This document shows, piece by piece, positions 9,638-21,360 of a DNA stretch of 64,000 bases. The stretch comes from Amoebophrya sp. A120. Its lineage: Eukaryota; Sar; Dinophyceae; Syndiniales; Amoebophryaceae. Under the pieces are notes generated by a model. It was not told the origin of the DNA. It saw nothing but the letters and a program-made list of their open reading frames with translations, and made no database searches. The stretch's first letter is position 1. The number at the start of each line of letters is the position of its first letter. Made by a program: the position numbers and the translations under genes. The stretch is from NCBI GenBank assembly GCA_905178155.1, contig CAJINV010000003.1, positions 11,268,793-11,332,792 of the forward strand, in the 5' to 3' direction.

Positions 9638-12600
9638 GTAGCAATGAAATCCTTATCCGCCCCCCCGGCGGATAGAATTAAGCGGGGGGGTGGCCCCTCC
9701 CGGTTTTTCCGCCGGCGGGCTGTCCTTCCGGAATAGGCCCTATGAATTGGCTTGGCCCCGGCGCCGTTTTGTATTTGTTGAGGCCGAGGAGCCCCGGGTA
9801 GACACACAGAACGTTGCCGGTGCTTCCGACCGGCTTGTCCAACGCGATAAACACACAGGAAACTGCCAAACCACGTCGCACCATGTGGATTGATGGAAGA
9901 GCAAGAAAATAAAGAGCCGCAGCACGCCAGTGCCTGCCACGCAAGCAAGCAAAGCAAGGCGTTAGGGCGTGGCTTTGAGAATTATCCACGCGCAGAAACT
10001 AGATAGTCGCGCATGTCCTTGCATCCTGTGCAAAAGTATCGCACTCGTATAAATGCTACCGCTTTTTTTGCATGAAGCCACTTAGAAGTTGGTGGGAGGT
10101 TGTTGGGAAGTCGGTGGCGAAGTTGGTGAGAAGCAGGCGGCGAAGTTGTTGCGAAGTCCGTGAGAAGTGGCGGCACGTGTTGGCGTCGTCATCGCCTCGG
10201 CCGAGTGTCGCGGCACGTCACTCCGCCGCGGCGCGTTCTATCCCCCTCGCTGCTTGCCGCTGCAGCTGCAAGGGCTGGAAAGAGCTGCGCTGTAGGTAAA
10301 TAGAAAGACGGCCACTGCCGTTTTTCTTTTAATTTATTTGCAACGCTGCTCGACCAGCTCGCGCGACGGCTCCACGCACGAGACCATACAAAAGAGGCGG
10401 CAGAAGCTGCATCTGTGATGGCTGCACGCGCAGACGCCTTTCTGATGGTTGTGCGCGCGCGACGATGTGGTGCTGCACGTCGCGCGGGCGCTGAAGTTAT
10501 CCATTTATATAATTAATTGCTGGACTTTGAACACGCCTGCCACACTGAGTGACTAAAGCCTCTACCTAAGCAGGTCCCTCAATCATTTCGAGCGCTTCAA
10601 TCTCTCAGCAGACCGGGCGAAAGCCTCTGGCTGCGTTGCATCCTGAGGCAGGGCGCAACGTCATTCAAATTCATCGCATGGAACTGCCCCGATCCTGGTC
10701 AGAGTCAAGTGGCTAAAAAGCATGGGAGTACCCCCCTCAATGCTGTCGGTATAGTGCTCAACCCTAACGGGAGCCAACCCCCTTCAGGGTGGCCATTCTG
10801 AACCTCTAGACCGAGCGGAGTCCCTTCATTTCGTTACGATCGTGATGGCTTTGCCTTCGTAGTATTTGGGGGACTCGGGTCAAATGGCGAAGAGATTCCT
10901 TAGGGATCTAGCTAGTTCAGGCCATTCCGGTCTTGTCATTTCATTGGGAGCAGGCATCTCAGATCGTCTCGAGAAGCTTCAGGCATGGTTGTGAGAGGGT
11001 TCTGATCACATGACCAACATTAATTGCGGAGCTACGTATAATCAATTAAAGCTAACGAGTTTCGCAATTAATAACAAACGGGCTTTGTTTTCTTTCGCTA
11101 AAAAACGCAGTCTTGCGTGAAGCCTACGCGGTTTATAAAAATTTTTTCACTCGAACTTCTCAACAGCTTCTCAACAACTTCTTCACAAACATCGCCACGA
11201 ACATCCGACCAGCTTCCCGAATTTTTACAGGCTTCATGCAATTAATTTTTACGAGAAAATCTGCTCTGACAAATTAATTGCGTGACGCCTCCAAAAGATC
11301 ACTTGCGGGAGCCCGAAAGCTTTCAGCGGCAAGGCGCGGCCGAAGTATGCACAACCAAGCTTAGTTATTCGCGACTGCGCAAGCGGCCACGAATCGAGAT
11401 GCAGGAAACCCTTGAGACATCGCCTGCAGGCTGGTAAAGAAATCCGCGCGCCTACAATTCAAATCCGCATCAATTCCCCGAACAAACTCAAACCCGACCG
11501 CCGACTCCCGCCAACTTCTCAGCATCGGGCTGGGAAGTTGGTGAAAAGGCTGGGGGGAAGTTGGTGGGAAGTTGGTTAGAAATACGCGAGAAGCTGGCGA
11601 GAAGTTGGCGAGATGTTTGGCGCAGAAAAAAGGGGGATCTATACGAGTGCGATACTTTTGCACAGGATACCTTGGGCCCTTCTATCTAGGCTATCTACCC
11701 GGAAAAGCTCCGACGTGCCATGTCGGGGCTTTTTTGGGTTTGTCAATACATAGATGCTCGGGCATCATCGCGGGGCAGGTAATAGCTATCCACAGATCGG
11801 GGTCGCACAAACATCGAGGACGTGCACAGGCTGGGGACTGGTCGCAGGCGCAGGCACCTTGTCGGGGCTGCAACCAAGGTGCCGCTACCTCCCAAAAACC
11901 CCGCGCAAGAAATTAATCAGCACCCAGCCCGCAACGCACGCCCGTGCAGGGGCCCGGCCGGCGCTGCTGCCCCATCCCCGGCGCCTAGGCGCAATGAATG
12001 TCGCGCGGCGTGGCGGCCGGGGGTGGTAGCGGGGGTGGTAGCGGGCTCGCTGCGGCTTGCCCAGATTGATTCACAATCCGCCGCGCTCGGCCCCGAGGCC
12101 TGTGCGGCGGGAAAACCTCACTGGGGCACGAGAAGGGAACGAAGTGAGAAAGCCGGGAACGGGAACCGAGACGAGAAAACGAGACGCCGCACGGGCCTCG
12201 AGGCGGGCCCGTTTCGTTTGTTTTTCCCATTTCGGGCGGGCACTTGCGCAGCGTCGGAAAGCTAGAGCACATAGGCCGGCAGCGGCATGAAAAAAAAAAA
12301 GCCGGCGAACAAAACTAGAGCGGGCCAGGCTGCCCCTGTCGCCGGCCCACGCGACCCATCAACATCTCAGTGAAAAAACACGGCCAGCAGGGCGGGAGTT
12401 ATTACTTAGCGCGCGCCGTGGCAAATATGTCAGCAGTACGGCCCGGCGCGGGGGCCAGGAAATGGCTGCCCCCCCCGCCCGAGGGCCTGTCCCGGTAGAA
12501 TATAAATGAGTCGAGCACACCACCAGGGGGAATTTTACCAAACACGGCGCGCGGCATTTATTAGAGCCGGCCCCGGAGTGCGCACGCAGGCGCGCAGCCT

Positions 12601-13233
12601 CGGGCGTTGTTGTGGAGCGGCCTGTCCCGGTGCGTGGCCCGATTGCCTGCAAAAGCAGGCAAGCTCATGGCGGGCGGCTTGGGTTTGCGCAGGTGCACCC
12701 CTTCGAAGGCGAGCGCGCGCAAACGAAAAACCCTGGGCGGACCCGGCGCCGCTAGCTGCAGCAATGTGCGCCCCAGAGCAAAGCGACATGGCCTAGCAAG
12801 TTGGCACACAGCTCGAAAGCGCGAGGCGAGGGAGCCCGTTGGCCCTCGCGTTGCATCTGATAGGATTTTACTGCTGTGGAGCAACTTCGGGCATTGCTAT
12901 TTGCTTGGCCATTTCTTGCGTGGCGAATTTCCCAAGCGCTTTCGCCTTTTGTGTGGCGGATAAATATCCGCTGGCGTGTCTTCATTTCGCCGAAATCAAT
13001 CCCGGCAGTGTTGTCACTTCAGTGTGGCCACTTCAAACGCAGCGCCTGCTACTTTTCACAGAAACATCACAAAGGCCGCCGGCGTCATGCCGTCCGTCGG
13101 TCTTTGTGGTGCTTGGAAATCTGCCCGCAGCATGCCGCATGCCTTGGGTATATCAAGGCCTGGCCTGGCCTATCCGCCCCTGGCCTATCCGCCGGGGGGG
13201 GCGGATAAGGATTTCACTGCTACTCCACTCAAG
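9634..13233. mobile_element. Large inverted-repeat insertion (about 3.6 kb)
   Basis: The arms at 9,634-9,678 and 13,188-13,233 are inverted complements over about 40 bp, sharing GGAGTAGCAATGAAATCC, TTATCCGCC and a run of C/G. Coding sequence lies directly outside both arms, so the whole segment behaves like an intron. It carries a nested 1.65-kb element (10,022-11,669) with its own TSD and a GC-rich stretch at 11.9-12.8 kb. No transposase or other enzyme was found inside; the interior frames look like GC-driven noise. Confidence 0.6.
10022..11669. mobile_element. 1,648-bp TIR element with perfect TSD
   Basis: The TIRs are about 30 bp and nearly identical (TATCCTGTGCAAAAGTATCG and continuing), facing inward, followed by a poorer inverted stretch. 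The flanks carry the direct repeat CCTTG at 10,017-10,021 and 11,670-11,674. The same end motif bounds the short introners at 34,807-34,978 and 50,428-50,580, so this is a long member of that introner family. The interior has no open frame of note but contains AAGTTGGTGGGAAG-like tandem motifs near both ends (10,080-10,170 and 11,528-11,615), a conserved-looking unique core at 10,555-11,010 and several AATTAATTGC motifs. Confidence 0.8.
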
Positions 13234-13652
13234 CGCCGCGGTGGTCATCCGCTCGGTGGTCGACGCCGTGGCTCCCGCGGGTACATTAGAAAGCCTGGCG
13301 AAGTCTGTGTTGAGAACCTTCGCGGGCGATATGGCACGGTCGCTGGGTCTCTCGGACGTTGTCGATAATATCGTGGACGTTGTCGACAGTATGCCCCTCA
13401 ATGTCGGAAAAATCATGCTGAGCATAGCGCAAGACTTTATGAACGAGGTTGCGGGACAGGTTTACAGAGGTGTGCGCGAGGGGCTCACTATAACCGAGAG
13501 TACAGAACAAAGCAATCTGGACGAAGCGCAACAGAAATTCGCAGACGAAAAGAAAAGGGAGAGGCAAGGGAAGGGAGACAACGAGAACGACAAACAGAGG
13601 AAGAAACGCCAAGGCAGCAAGAAGAAAGAAACGGCTTCCACGAAACCCAGAG
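13232..13652 (+). CDS. Coding exon, helical then Lys/Glu-rich (unknown)
   Basis: An open exon starting at the inner edge of the large insertion and ending at a good donor (CCCAGAG^GTAAGG, GT at 13,653). The N-terminal half is predicted helical with hydrophobic faces (SVVDAVAPAGTLESLAKSVL; VVDNIVDVVDSMPLNVGK). The C-terminal third is highly charged and probably disordered (KKRERQGKGDNENDKQRKKR). No family is recognised. It may be joined to the exon at 9.5 kb on one side and the one at 15.4 kb on the other; the second junction is inference. Confidence 0.6.
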
Positions 13653-13740
13653 GTAAGGCGGACATGCCCGGGCGATGTTTCATTCTATTTGGTAGCTTCA
13701 GAGAAGTTCCACCAAGCGATGGAAAGTGTAAAAAAGCAGC

Positions 13741-14842
13741 ATAGAAGCTATAAAGTGCTGGCTAGCATGGTCAGACGCTCTAATAAATAGCAGCAGGAGC
13801 AGCGCGGCCAATGTGAATGTCGTGAATATTTTGCATTTTTTGCCGTGCTAGCTAGCACGGTCGAAGCGTGGTAGGATTAGGAAACCCGCCAAAAACAGGA
13901 GCGCAGCAGAGTAGCCAGCTGTTGGTGGTTGGTTTGCACTTTTTGCGCAGGTCCGTAGCACGGCCTGGGCGTGCTGCGAAAGAGGCTAAAAGTCGGAAAT
14001 TTTTCCCGTCCCCGCGGCCGGATCGGATTTTCGCAGTCCACGAAATACAAAACGCCTTTTGCAAAGATCCGCTACCTAGGCCGGCGATTTTCGAAAAATG
14101 CACGCGCTGCTAGCGCGACAAATGCCAACGCTGGCGCCTTTGCTTTTCGCAACTGGCTGAAATTCTCGCAATTTTCCCTGCGAAGCGGTTGCCCGGCTTG
14201 GCGCCTCCGCCACGTCCCGGCTGGGAGGGTGCATGGTGCTCGGCGCGTGCTGATAGCGCCTATGCGGGCAAAAGAGCGAGCACATGCCCACAAAGCGGAG
14301 TATCTATATACTCGAAAAGCCCCACACTCATGCGCCCACTTTTTTGCGCGCGTACGCGCTAGCAGCGCCAGCGCGCGGCGACTGGTATTAAATCGGTTGC
14401 GCGGCCGCCCGTTCTCGGCGCGACGCCTTTCGATTATTTCGGGCCGACAGTCCGAAAATAAGTAAAAGCCCTTTCGAGGTCGAGCGAATACGTGTCACCG
14501 CGTGACGTGCCTACGAGCGCAAAAAATGGACAGACACAGAGCCACTCCCTCAGCCGCGTTCGGAGGTGCCATGGATTTGACCCCTGTCGTGCTAAAAGGA
14601 AATACGTATTGCAGGAATCGCATACGTGTCCGATTTGCGCGCAGGATGTTAAGCGTTTTCGCGGTCGCGCCAATGCGGCCCAGTCGCGAGGGTTGCTGGA
14701 ATTCCGGAACTTTTGAAGGTTGGGGCCTATTTCTTAGCATGGTTCCTTCGGCCGTGCTAGAAATAGGCCTCAGATTCGCAATTAAAGCGCATGGCCTCGC
14801 TTGCGCGACCGCAGTGCCGTGCCAGCTAGTACTTTATGCCAT
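13741..14842. repeat. Inverted-repeat element, 1.1 kb
   Basis: The arm at 13,741-13,770 (with TATAAAGTGCTGGCTAGCATGG) is the inverted complement, with a few mismatches, of 14,816-14,842. A palindrome, CGTGCTAGCTAGCACG, lies inside at about 13,845-13,860. A solo arm of the same family occurs at about 6,025. It sits between two coding exons (13,652 and about 15,400) and could be part of an intron. No coding content is recognisable. Confidence 0.55.
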
Positions 14843-14909
14843 ATGACAAGTATAAAACTTTTTGCGGTTTTCCGACCATAGTTCGACCGTAGGTGGTCAC
14901 GCCCCCGAC

Positions 14910-15110
14910 TATCTGCCCGCGCGCGCGCGCGCCCCCTGCCCCTGCTGGACCTTCTGTGCGCGCGCGGGCGCGATTGTGTGCGCACACAGGACCACAAAAG
15001 AGGAGTCTCCGTGCGCGCACGCAAATAAGGGTCTGCGCTTCCGCATCAAGCTCAAATCTTCGCGCCAAATCGCGCGCGCGCGCGGGCGCGTGCAGAACTA
15101 CCGCCGGCAC
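14910..15110. repeat. Alternating CG/GCGCGC tracts
   Basis: Several runs of alternating purine-pyrimidine sequence (CGCGCGCGCGCGCCCC near 14,920, GTGCGCGCACGC near 15,010, and a GCGCGCGCG run near 15,075). The runs partly mirror each other. Such tracts can form Z-DNA or cruciforms; no other role is visible. Confidence 0.6.
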
Positions 15111-15337
15111 ACGTTGCGCCTTAGGCAATTTCCGCGGCGCGCCTCCGCTTGTGCAGCCGAAAACGGATGCGCAAGACCGGTCCCGGTCGTTGGTGGGTGT
15201 GTGTTGTGCCAGACACAGGGCGTTCGATCGAAGGGGGTCGCCCGCGGTCTTCTGAATCTCACTCTCAGCATTTGACAATAAGAATCGAACTGCTTCGCCA
15301 AAATCCGGAACGCAGCCACGCACAAGCTAGCAACTAG

Positions 15338-17862
15338 AAAGAAGGAACGCGCGGGCCTGTCGACCTGACGCTGACCAGGGGTCCTGGCGGTGTTCCGGTT
15401 AAGCAACAAAGTGCCGCAGGCTGCTCCGCCAGAGATGGGGAGACGAACGAGCATGCCGCCTGCGTGTTCGTTAAGGACTCGAAAGACACAATCTGCACAA
15501 GCTTGTTGGACAACTTCTACGAGAATGTCATCGGCGTCGCTTGGGGAACAATTAGGGACTCCATCAACCAATTCCTGTTGAGCCTCGGAACCATGATTCT
15601 GCACTTCGTAGAGTCAAACTTTTTCCAGGGTTGGGAGATCCCTGGCGGAGAAGCTCTCGTGAAAGTTTATCTTGTTGAGACGATCGACGAAGAGGGTTTG
15701 AAGCCTGTCGCACACGCATTGAAAGAGCATGTCGAGGAAACAGGACAAGAGTTTTGCGATAAAATGTTCAAGGGGCTTGGCGCAGGAGAGATGCTGCAGT
15801 CTCTTCTAGTGCAGTTGATGGTGGCAAGTGGCGACAGCAAGATTCGGGATGCGATTCTGAAAACGAGCAAGTCAGAGGCGGAGAAGGAGGACGCGGCAAA
15901 GAAAGCTGAGGCCGAAGCAGAAGAAGAGCAACTGGCAGCGGTAGTGGGAACGTGCGCGGCCAAAATTGCTCACCAGCCCGCGGCGCTGGCGGACGGTATG
16001 GTTGACAGTTTCGTGAAGAGTCTGGGCGTCCACGTTGCGGGGTTTGCTCATTCAGTCTACTCTGATGTAATGGACGTGCTTGGAGATGAATTGTACGAAC
16101 TTATAACGATGGCCGTCGAAAAACTGGGCGTCCAGCTTATTCCAGGGATTGGGCGCATTTATTTCATTCTGGAGCCGCTGTTTTACTTTATGAGCGCCGC
16201 GCTTGCCAGATTTATAGCCAACGCGCTCGCCGCTGCCGAGGAGCAAGCGGAAGCACCTGAGAAAGCAATGGCCACGTACATCGCGAAACAAGTCAAGGGC
16301 CTCCTCTATCCTACGTAAAAACGTCACCGCCCCAGAGTCGTCATGCAAATCTGCAAGCCTCAAGTGGTCCAGTCCCCTGTCTGAATGGCGTTACGGCTTA
16401 GCGGAGAGTCTCGCCCCTTAGCCAAAGGGGTGCGCCGTCTCTTCCGTGAGAGCAAAAGCGTATGGCTTAAAAAGGGCGCGGTCCTGGGTCATCCTGTATA
16501 TTTGGCTGTCGCACTTAGCTCACTGAAACTTGCTGGGCTTTATTGACAGGGTGTGGTGGGTAGGTCCAGGCCGGTCAGTAATTTTCTCGGGGCGAATTAC
16601 CGGGTTTGCGACGGGCTTTTGGATGTTGAGGTCGCCGAAAGTGTTTCCTCGCCCACCCCCCACCCCCCCGGGGAGGGCATCCTTGGCCTGTGCCGCTGGG
16701 TGCGGGTGCCCACTGAATGATGACGATGCGCAAACCAATGAGCAGCACTTTCTCATGCTGTCTAGTACTTTTTGTTTTCCATGCTCTAATCAGAATAAGA
16801 GGGAGCTGGATTTGTGATGCGGCATCACTGCTAGCCAAACTAAACACCACTACACTGGAACAAGACCACCCGAACTTGTCATGCGCAGCAGGCGAAACAT
16901 GCTGACTTGTGTAAGCAAAGTTCCCATCTTGACTATTGGGACGCTTTTACTCATCTTGACGATGTGTAGGTGTAGCAGAATAATTCCCATCTTAACCATG
17001 TTCTCATCTTGGGCACGTTTTTACTCATGATATCCTCGTCAACAGCGAAACAGGAAGGCTGCGGGAAGAGGTAAAAGGAATCGTGATGACGATGGCAAAG
17101 ATAGGGGCTGAAATTCTCCTCGGTAAAAAACTCTCGTTGTCGACAAAACTCTCGTTGTCGTTCTTGTCCACGAACGACAACAACGAAAACGCTCGGTCGC
17201 TGTTGCCGGGACCGGCTCCAGCACCAGCGGCCTCTCTGGTTACAAATTTTGACGATGGCCCGGCGACAGCCGATTATAGCGGTTTTGGAGGGGGAAACGC
17301 CACCATTGCCAGTGCTTTTCCTGTTGTCCTTGATTTCAGAGCGCGCCACACTGGGAGGCGATCTCGGATATCGGTCGCGGGGGCGTCCGCCGCCATAAAC
17401 TTCCGGGGCGAGCCGTTGTCTGCGCTGCAAGTACATGCATTGAAAATATGTCTAGGTCTGGAAACTTCTGATGCAAGGAAGGGAATAGTTAGACCTAGCA
17501 CACTTTAGTGCGCTCCCCAGTATGACAAGTTTTTTCGTGGCTCACAGTAAAAGTTGCGTACTCCGCATGAGAAGCCGCGTTTTTGCATGACAGACAAGAG
17601 GACCTGTTCGCGGGCACGCAACACAGAGCTCAGGAGAGTCTGAGTCATGCCAGACTAGCATGACAAATCGCGCAATCTCCCAGACCCAGTAATATTTGCA
17701 GTTCATAAAGTATCTTCCGAGCCCGTTCTGCTCGAGTTGGGTTCCGCGGTGCCTGACAGGTGGGTACCCACCTCGTTGGCACAGGTGCATGACTCACAGG
17801 CGCCTGGCGAGGATTCGCAAACGAGCGATTGGAAAGAAGGGATGGAGGGCCTTCTACTGTAG
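15338..17862 (+). CDS. Three-exon helical protein gene (unknown)
   Basis: Exon 1 is open from 15,338 (true start unknown, probably an upstream exon) to 16,306. Exon 2 runs 17,038-17,433 and exon 3 17,713-17,862 with a TAG stop. Two introners separate them; removing each with one TSD copy joins the exons in frame, giving about 504 residues. Residues from about 45 onward are helical (GTIRDSINQFLLSLGTMILH), with an Ala/Glu/Lys-rich coil near the middle and a hydrophobic segment (PGIGRIYFILEPLFYFMSAA) that could be a membrane anchor or buried hairpin. The part from exon 2 onward becomes low complexity. The pattern FVES...G.P...A...HV resembles the protein at 22 kb, suggesting a paralogous family. 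No database family is recognised. Confidence 0.7.
16307..17032. mobile_element. Introner, 726 bp (TSD TCCTC)
   Basis: TIR TATCC(TA)CGTAAAAACGT at the left and ACGTTTTTACTCATGATA at the right; direct repeats TCCTC at 16,302-16,306 and 17,033-17,037. It interrupts a reading frame: left in place it gives a premature TAA within 4 codons; removed with one TSD copy, the frame continues for 180 codons. The TSD has no AG, so the intron ends cannot be GT-AG. Confidence 0.8.
17434..17707. mobile_element. Introner, 274 bp (TSD AAGTA)
   Basis: The left end holds ATATGTCTAGGTCTGG; the right end has its inverted form CCAGACCCAG followed by ATATTTGCAG. AAGTA flanks both sides (17,429-17,433 and 17,708-17,712). 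Precise removal joins CTG CAA GTA to TCT TCC GAG in frame and yields a further 49 residues. Confidence 0.85.
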
Positions 17863-20800
17863 TACTGGACCCCGCTCAAAATACGAGCGGCGGAATAAAG
17901 CTGCAGAAACCCTGATGAACATCAGACCGCTTGCCGCGTACTATGTGGCGCCAATTTATGAAAGCCAACCGCAACGCATGCGCCATGTCTAGAAAAAAGC
18001 AAACCGCAGCAAAGCCGGCCGCGCTTTGCGCTTTCCAACATTCGGGCCGCGGCATGAATTACTGGGGAAAGCTCAGAAAAGCACCCGCCCCTGTGAAATG
18101 TTAGGCGGGGGCCTGCGCTTCTCCTGTTTCGTTATTCGCGACGCCCGGCCCTGTTGATTTGGGGAGCGCCGCAGGCCGCGGGTGCTGGATCCCCGGGCGG
18201 AGACGCGGCCAGCGCGGGCTCTTGATGGGAATGCTAAGGGCGGGCGGCACGCGCTTCGGGGGCCGGCGGTTGCCTGCAGGACCCCCCCTGTGATTCCTCT
18301 CGCGCCCCTCTGTCCCGGCCGGCTTTGCCGGGCCGGCGACGGCCTCGGCGCGCGCCCGGCTATCCCTTGCAGTTAGTGGCAGGATGCCGCTATGGATCAA
18401 GCAAGGGGGGGCCGCCCGAACGGGGAGGCGCGCCGGTTCGGAGCTGCAGCGGGCAAGCATTGCCGGGCCCGGGGCCCGAGAGAGTGTTGCGCGCGTTCCC
18501 ATCGCCCCCCCCGTCATTAGCGACGGATGGAAATCGTCCAGAGGCTGCTCCCTACATACCAACAAACGGAACGCGCGGGCGCGCCCCCTCCCCGTGGCGC
18601 CCTCCCCCCCTGGCTAAGCACGTGAGTGCGTGGAATAGCGATGAAGCAGGAGGCCCGCGCAGCGCAAACGATGACGCTCCGAGAGACGAGAGGGCCCGAG
18701 TATGATCCGAGTTGTTCCATCTCGTGGCATGGGTTCCCTGTTGTGTTCACATCGTAGGCCGGCCCCCCCCTTTGTGAATGATTCGCAAAGGGGGGGGATG
18801 AGGAATCCATACGACCTAGCCTCCTTGACTAGTAATCTGAGTTGAATTCTTTACATTGCCTAACTTGGCCCGCCGACCTCTCCCGCCCTTGTGGTTAATG
18901 GGAGTTTATTTCAATTGCTGGCATTGGCAATTTTGTTTCTGTGTTGTTTCGTCGTAGTTTGTTGGCCTGGAACCCTAGCAGCGCGCGCCTAGGCAGCGCG
19001 CGCCTAGTCAGTGTGGACCAGTGTCGGCGCTGTCTTCTGTGTGGGAGGGGACAGATGTCGTCTGGAGACTGGTGCTGCCTACTGCAAGTAGTGGCTTCCG
19101 CGTTGCAGTCGGAGCCCATCGCATGTTCTGAGATCCCACGAAATTTGTGCCTGCCGAGAAATTGCGGCCTTCAGCAGGCTCGATGCCGGCATCACCCCGC
19201 CGGTGATCAGCTGCGGGCATGCGTTGCGGCCCCTACTTCGTCGCGTCTGCGTTCGTATTTGCACCATTTCCGTCCTCGGCCCTGCAGGCATCCGAGGACA
19301 CCAATGGAGCGGAGCGAGCCGGGCCCTTCGCCTTCTTGGTCTCCCCGGGGGCCAGCCTTGTTTTGCTTCTGGGAAGGAAGTCCAAGGGAATGCCCTCGGG
19401 TTTTGCGCGCTCGCCATTGATTCGCACTCTCGGCCTGCCTCTTAGTGGCCGCGCCAGCCATTTTTCGTGTGCGCCCCCCAATTTGCGAGCCTGGTGGCCA
19501 CGTTTGCCCCCTTGATGGTTGCCACCTTTGTGGGCTGTTGCGAGTGTGTTTCCTCTGGTGGGCTGGGTGCCCGGCATTTGGATTTGGGCGCGTTGGTTGT
19601 GGCTCTGCTGGCTTGGTAGATAGGTGCAGGCGTGCGACTTTTCCGGCGCTGCTCTGCCGGCCGGCCAGGTCGTGTTGCTAAGCAACTTGCTTGCCTGGGC
19701 TTACGCTTTCACTCACATTCCGCGACCGCCCGCCCCACCCTGGCTCCGGTCGGTCGTTGCCCTCTGCCGGGGCCCCGTCTTTTTTGGTCCGGTTCGTGTT
19801 CATCTCTGTGCGCGGCCAGGTTTTGTTCGTTGCCAGTCTTGGTGTGGGGGTGGGACGGAGGGTTGAACGTTGTGGCGAAACTTGCGGCAATTTGCCTCGC
19901 AGGTCTTTCGGGCGGGGCGGAACGGGAAACGCTTTGAACAAGTTAGCGCATGCAAAAACTACCGCAAACCTAAACCAAAAGGAGCGCGCCGAAGTGCCGC
20001 AAAAGGAAGCGACAAAGCAGCGCGTCGCCGGGTGCTTCTGGCGGCCGGCGGTCTTTGTTTCGGGGGGCCCTGCGAAAGGCTTGGCTCGGAAAAGCCGGCC
20101 GGCCACCGGGTCGTGCGAGTCAGGCAATGGAGAAGGCGCCCGGCGACAACCATGCGCCGGGCCGACCAAGCTCGGCAGGCCCCCCATCCAATTGGCCCCC
20201 CAGCGTGGTTTGATTGTCGGTCCTGTGTCGTCCCGCGCACGGCGCAACCCAAAACCGCCCGCCACGCCATTTCCGCCCCCTCCTCCCCGAAGCCCCTGCC
20301 CCGGCCGTGTCGGTCGTGGTAGCTTCTAGCAAGCCTCGGCCGGGGCTTGTCGTTTATTCTCGTCTTTTTCATTCTCGTCTTTTTTTTTTGGTTTTGCGCG
20401 ACCGCACCACCCGGCCGCCTCAGTTATCTTTTTATCTTCCTGCCTTCGACCAAGCAGTTTTTTTCTCCTGGGTTTAGGTTTAGGTAGGCCGCCACCGACA
20501 CCGGCACGGGATGGCTACCGTCGCGACCGTCTCACCTTCGATCCAGCCACCGCCCTCATCTGCTACTCAAGATCGACCCAGAAAGGGTTTAGTTTAGGTT
20601 TAAGGGTTTAGGAACCAATTTTATCTTCCTGCCTTCGACGCCGCGGCGCCCAGAGAACCAGCCCGCGCTTCCGGCTTCTTCCAAATTTATTAGCGAGCTA
20701 CGCCAGGCCCAGGGAGCCGCAGCCGAGCCGTGGTTGCAAGTAATGGAAGGAAGCGCGCCCGGGCCTATGGCCGGCATGCCAAACTAACAACGACGCGCCG

Positions 20801-21094
20801 GCGCACATATGGACCGGCCCGCCCGCCTGCGTGCGGGCGGGCGGGGCGGGCGGGGCGCGCGGGCCGGCGCATTGGCCCGCGTCCCGGGCTACCTGCGCCA
20901 CCGCTTTGGCCCCTGCCTTTCCCCCGACCAGTGTGTGAGTGCCCAGCGAGCCAGCTGGGGCTCGGTCGCGTTGCGTCGCCCCTCCCAACTTAGCCCAGCG
21001 CGTGGGCGCCAGCTTCGTGAGGCGCGGCTGGGGCGCTGGGCTATTGCGCCAGTGTCTCACTCGGAGTAAGTTTCCGCCGCCTGAAAATCAAAAA
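17863..21094. other. GC-rich gene desert
   Basis: No exon is supported. Very long open frames on both strands (for example 19,691-20,329) are expected from the high GC content and have Pro/Arg/Ala-rich, non-protein-like composition. The stretch contains G and C homopolymers, a telomere-like block at 20,470-20,612 and no introner ends. Confidence 0.45.
20470..20612. repeat. Telomere-like block, second copy
   Basis: GGGTTTAGGTTTAGG, then the same GC-rich core as at 8,700-8,800 (TAGGCCGCCA, CGGCACGGGAT, CACCTTCGATC), then AGGGTTTAGTTTAGG and AAGGGTTTAGG. TTTAGGG is the telomere unit reported for dinoflagellates and plants, so these may be interstitial telomere-like sequences or a repeat family that uses the motif. 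Confidence 0.65.
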
Positions 21095-21181
21095 ATGGGG
21101 TCCAGTACTTCAGTAAGCACGAGGGGAAAAAACAGACTTAATGAAGCGATCGCAAAATTCATGAACGAAACGGAGCTATGA
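21095..21181 (+). CDS. Possible first exon with N-myristoylation motif
   Basis: A 28-codon frame from a good ATG (AAAAATGGGG) to a TGA. The start MGSSTSVSTRG fits the N-myristoylation consensus (Gly2, Ser6), and the rest (NEAIAKFMNE) is helical. It may be a first exon for the long frame at 21,981, but I found no clean splice junction. Alternatively it is a chance frame. Confidence 0.3.
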   Translation: MGSSTSVSTRGKNRLNEAIAKFMNETEL

Positions 21182-21360
21182 GCTTGAGAGGTCTGCGCCT
21201 GCTTCTGGTGTTTTTTCAATATAGAGGCACGCTCCGAGAAATGGCGCGCCACGTACTACGACGGGGCCACACACTATGAAGGGCGCCAGTTGCTCGACCT
21301 GGGTTGGAAATAGCTAAGCGTAAGCGCCTGCACTTCCACGTAGTGCGCCCCTGCGAGAGA

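Noticed and set aside
10555-11010. Possible rRNA, SRP, RNase P or snRNA gene
   Set aside because: Compared by eye with the conserved cores I know; no match. It is only noted as the unique core of the 1.65-kb element.
11700-11740. Hairpin followed by T run (AAAGCTCCGAC / GTCGGGGCTTTTTT)
   Set aside because: Looks like a bacterial rho-independent terminator, but the context is eukaryotic; left as a chance hairpin.
19691-20329. 212-codon frame in GC-rich DNA
   Set aside because: Open frames occur on all strands here because stop codons are rare at high GC; no helical or domain pattern.
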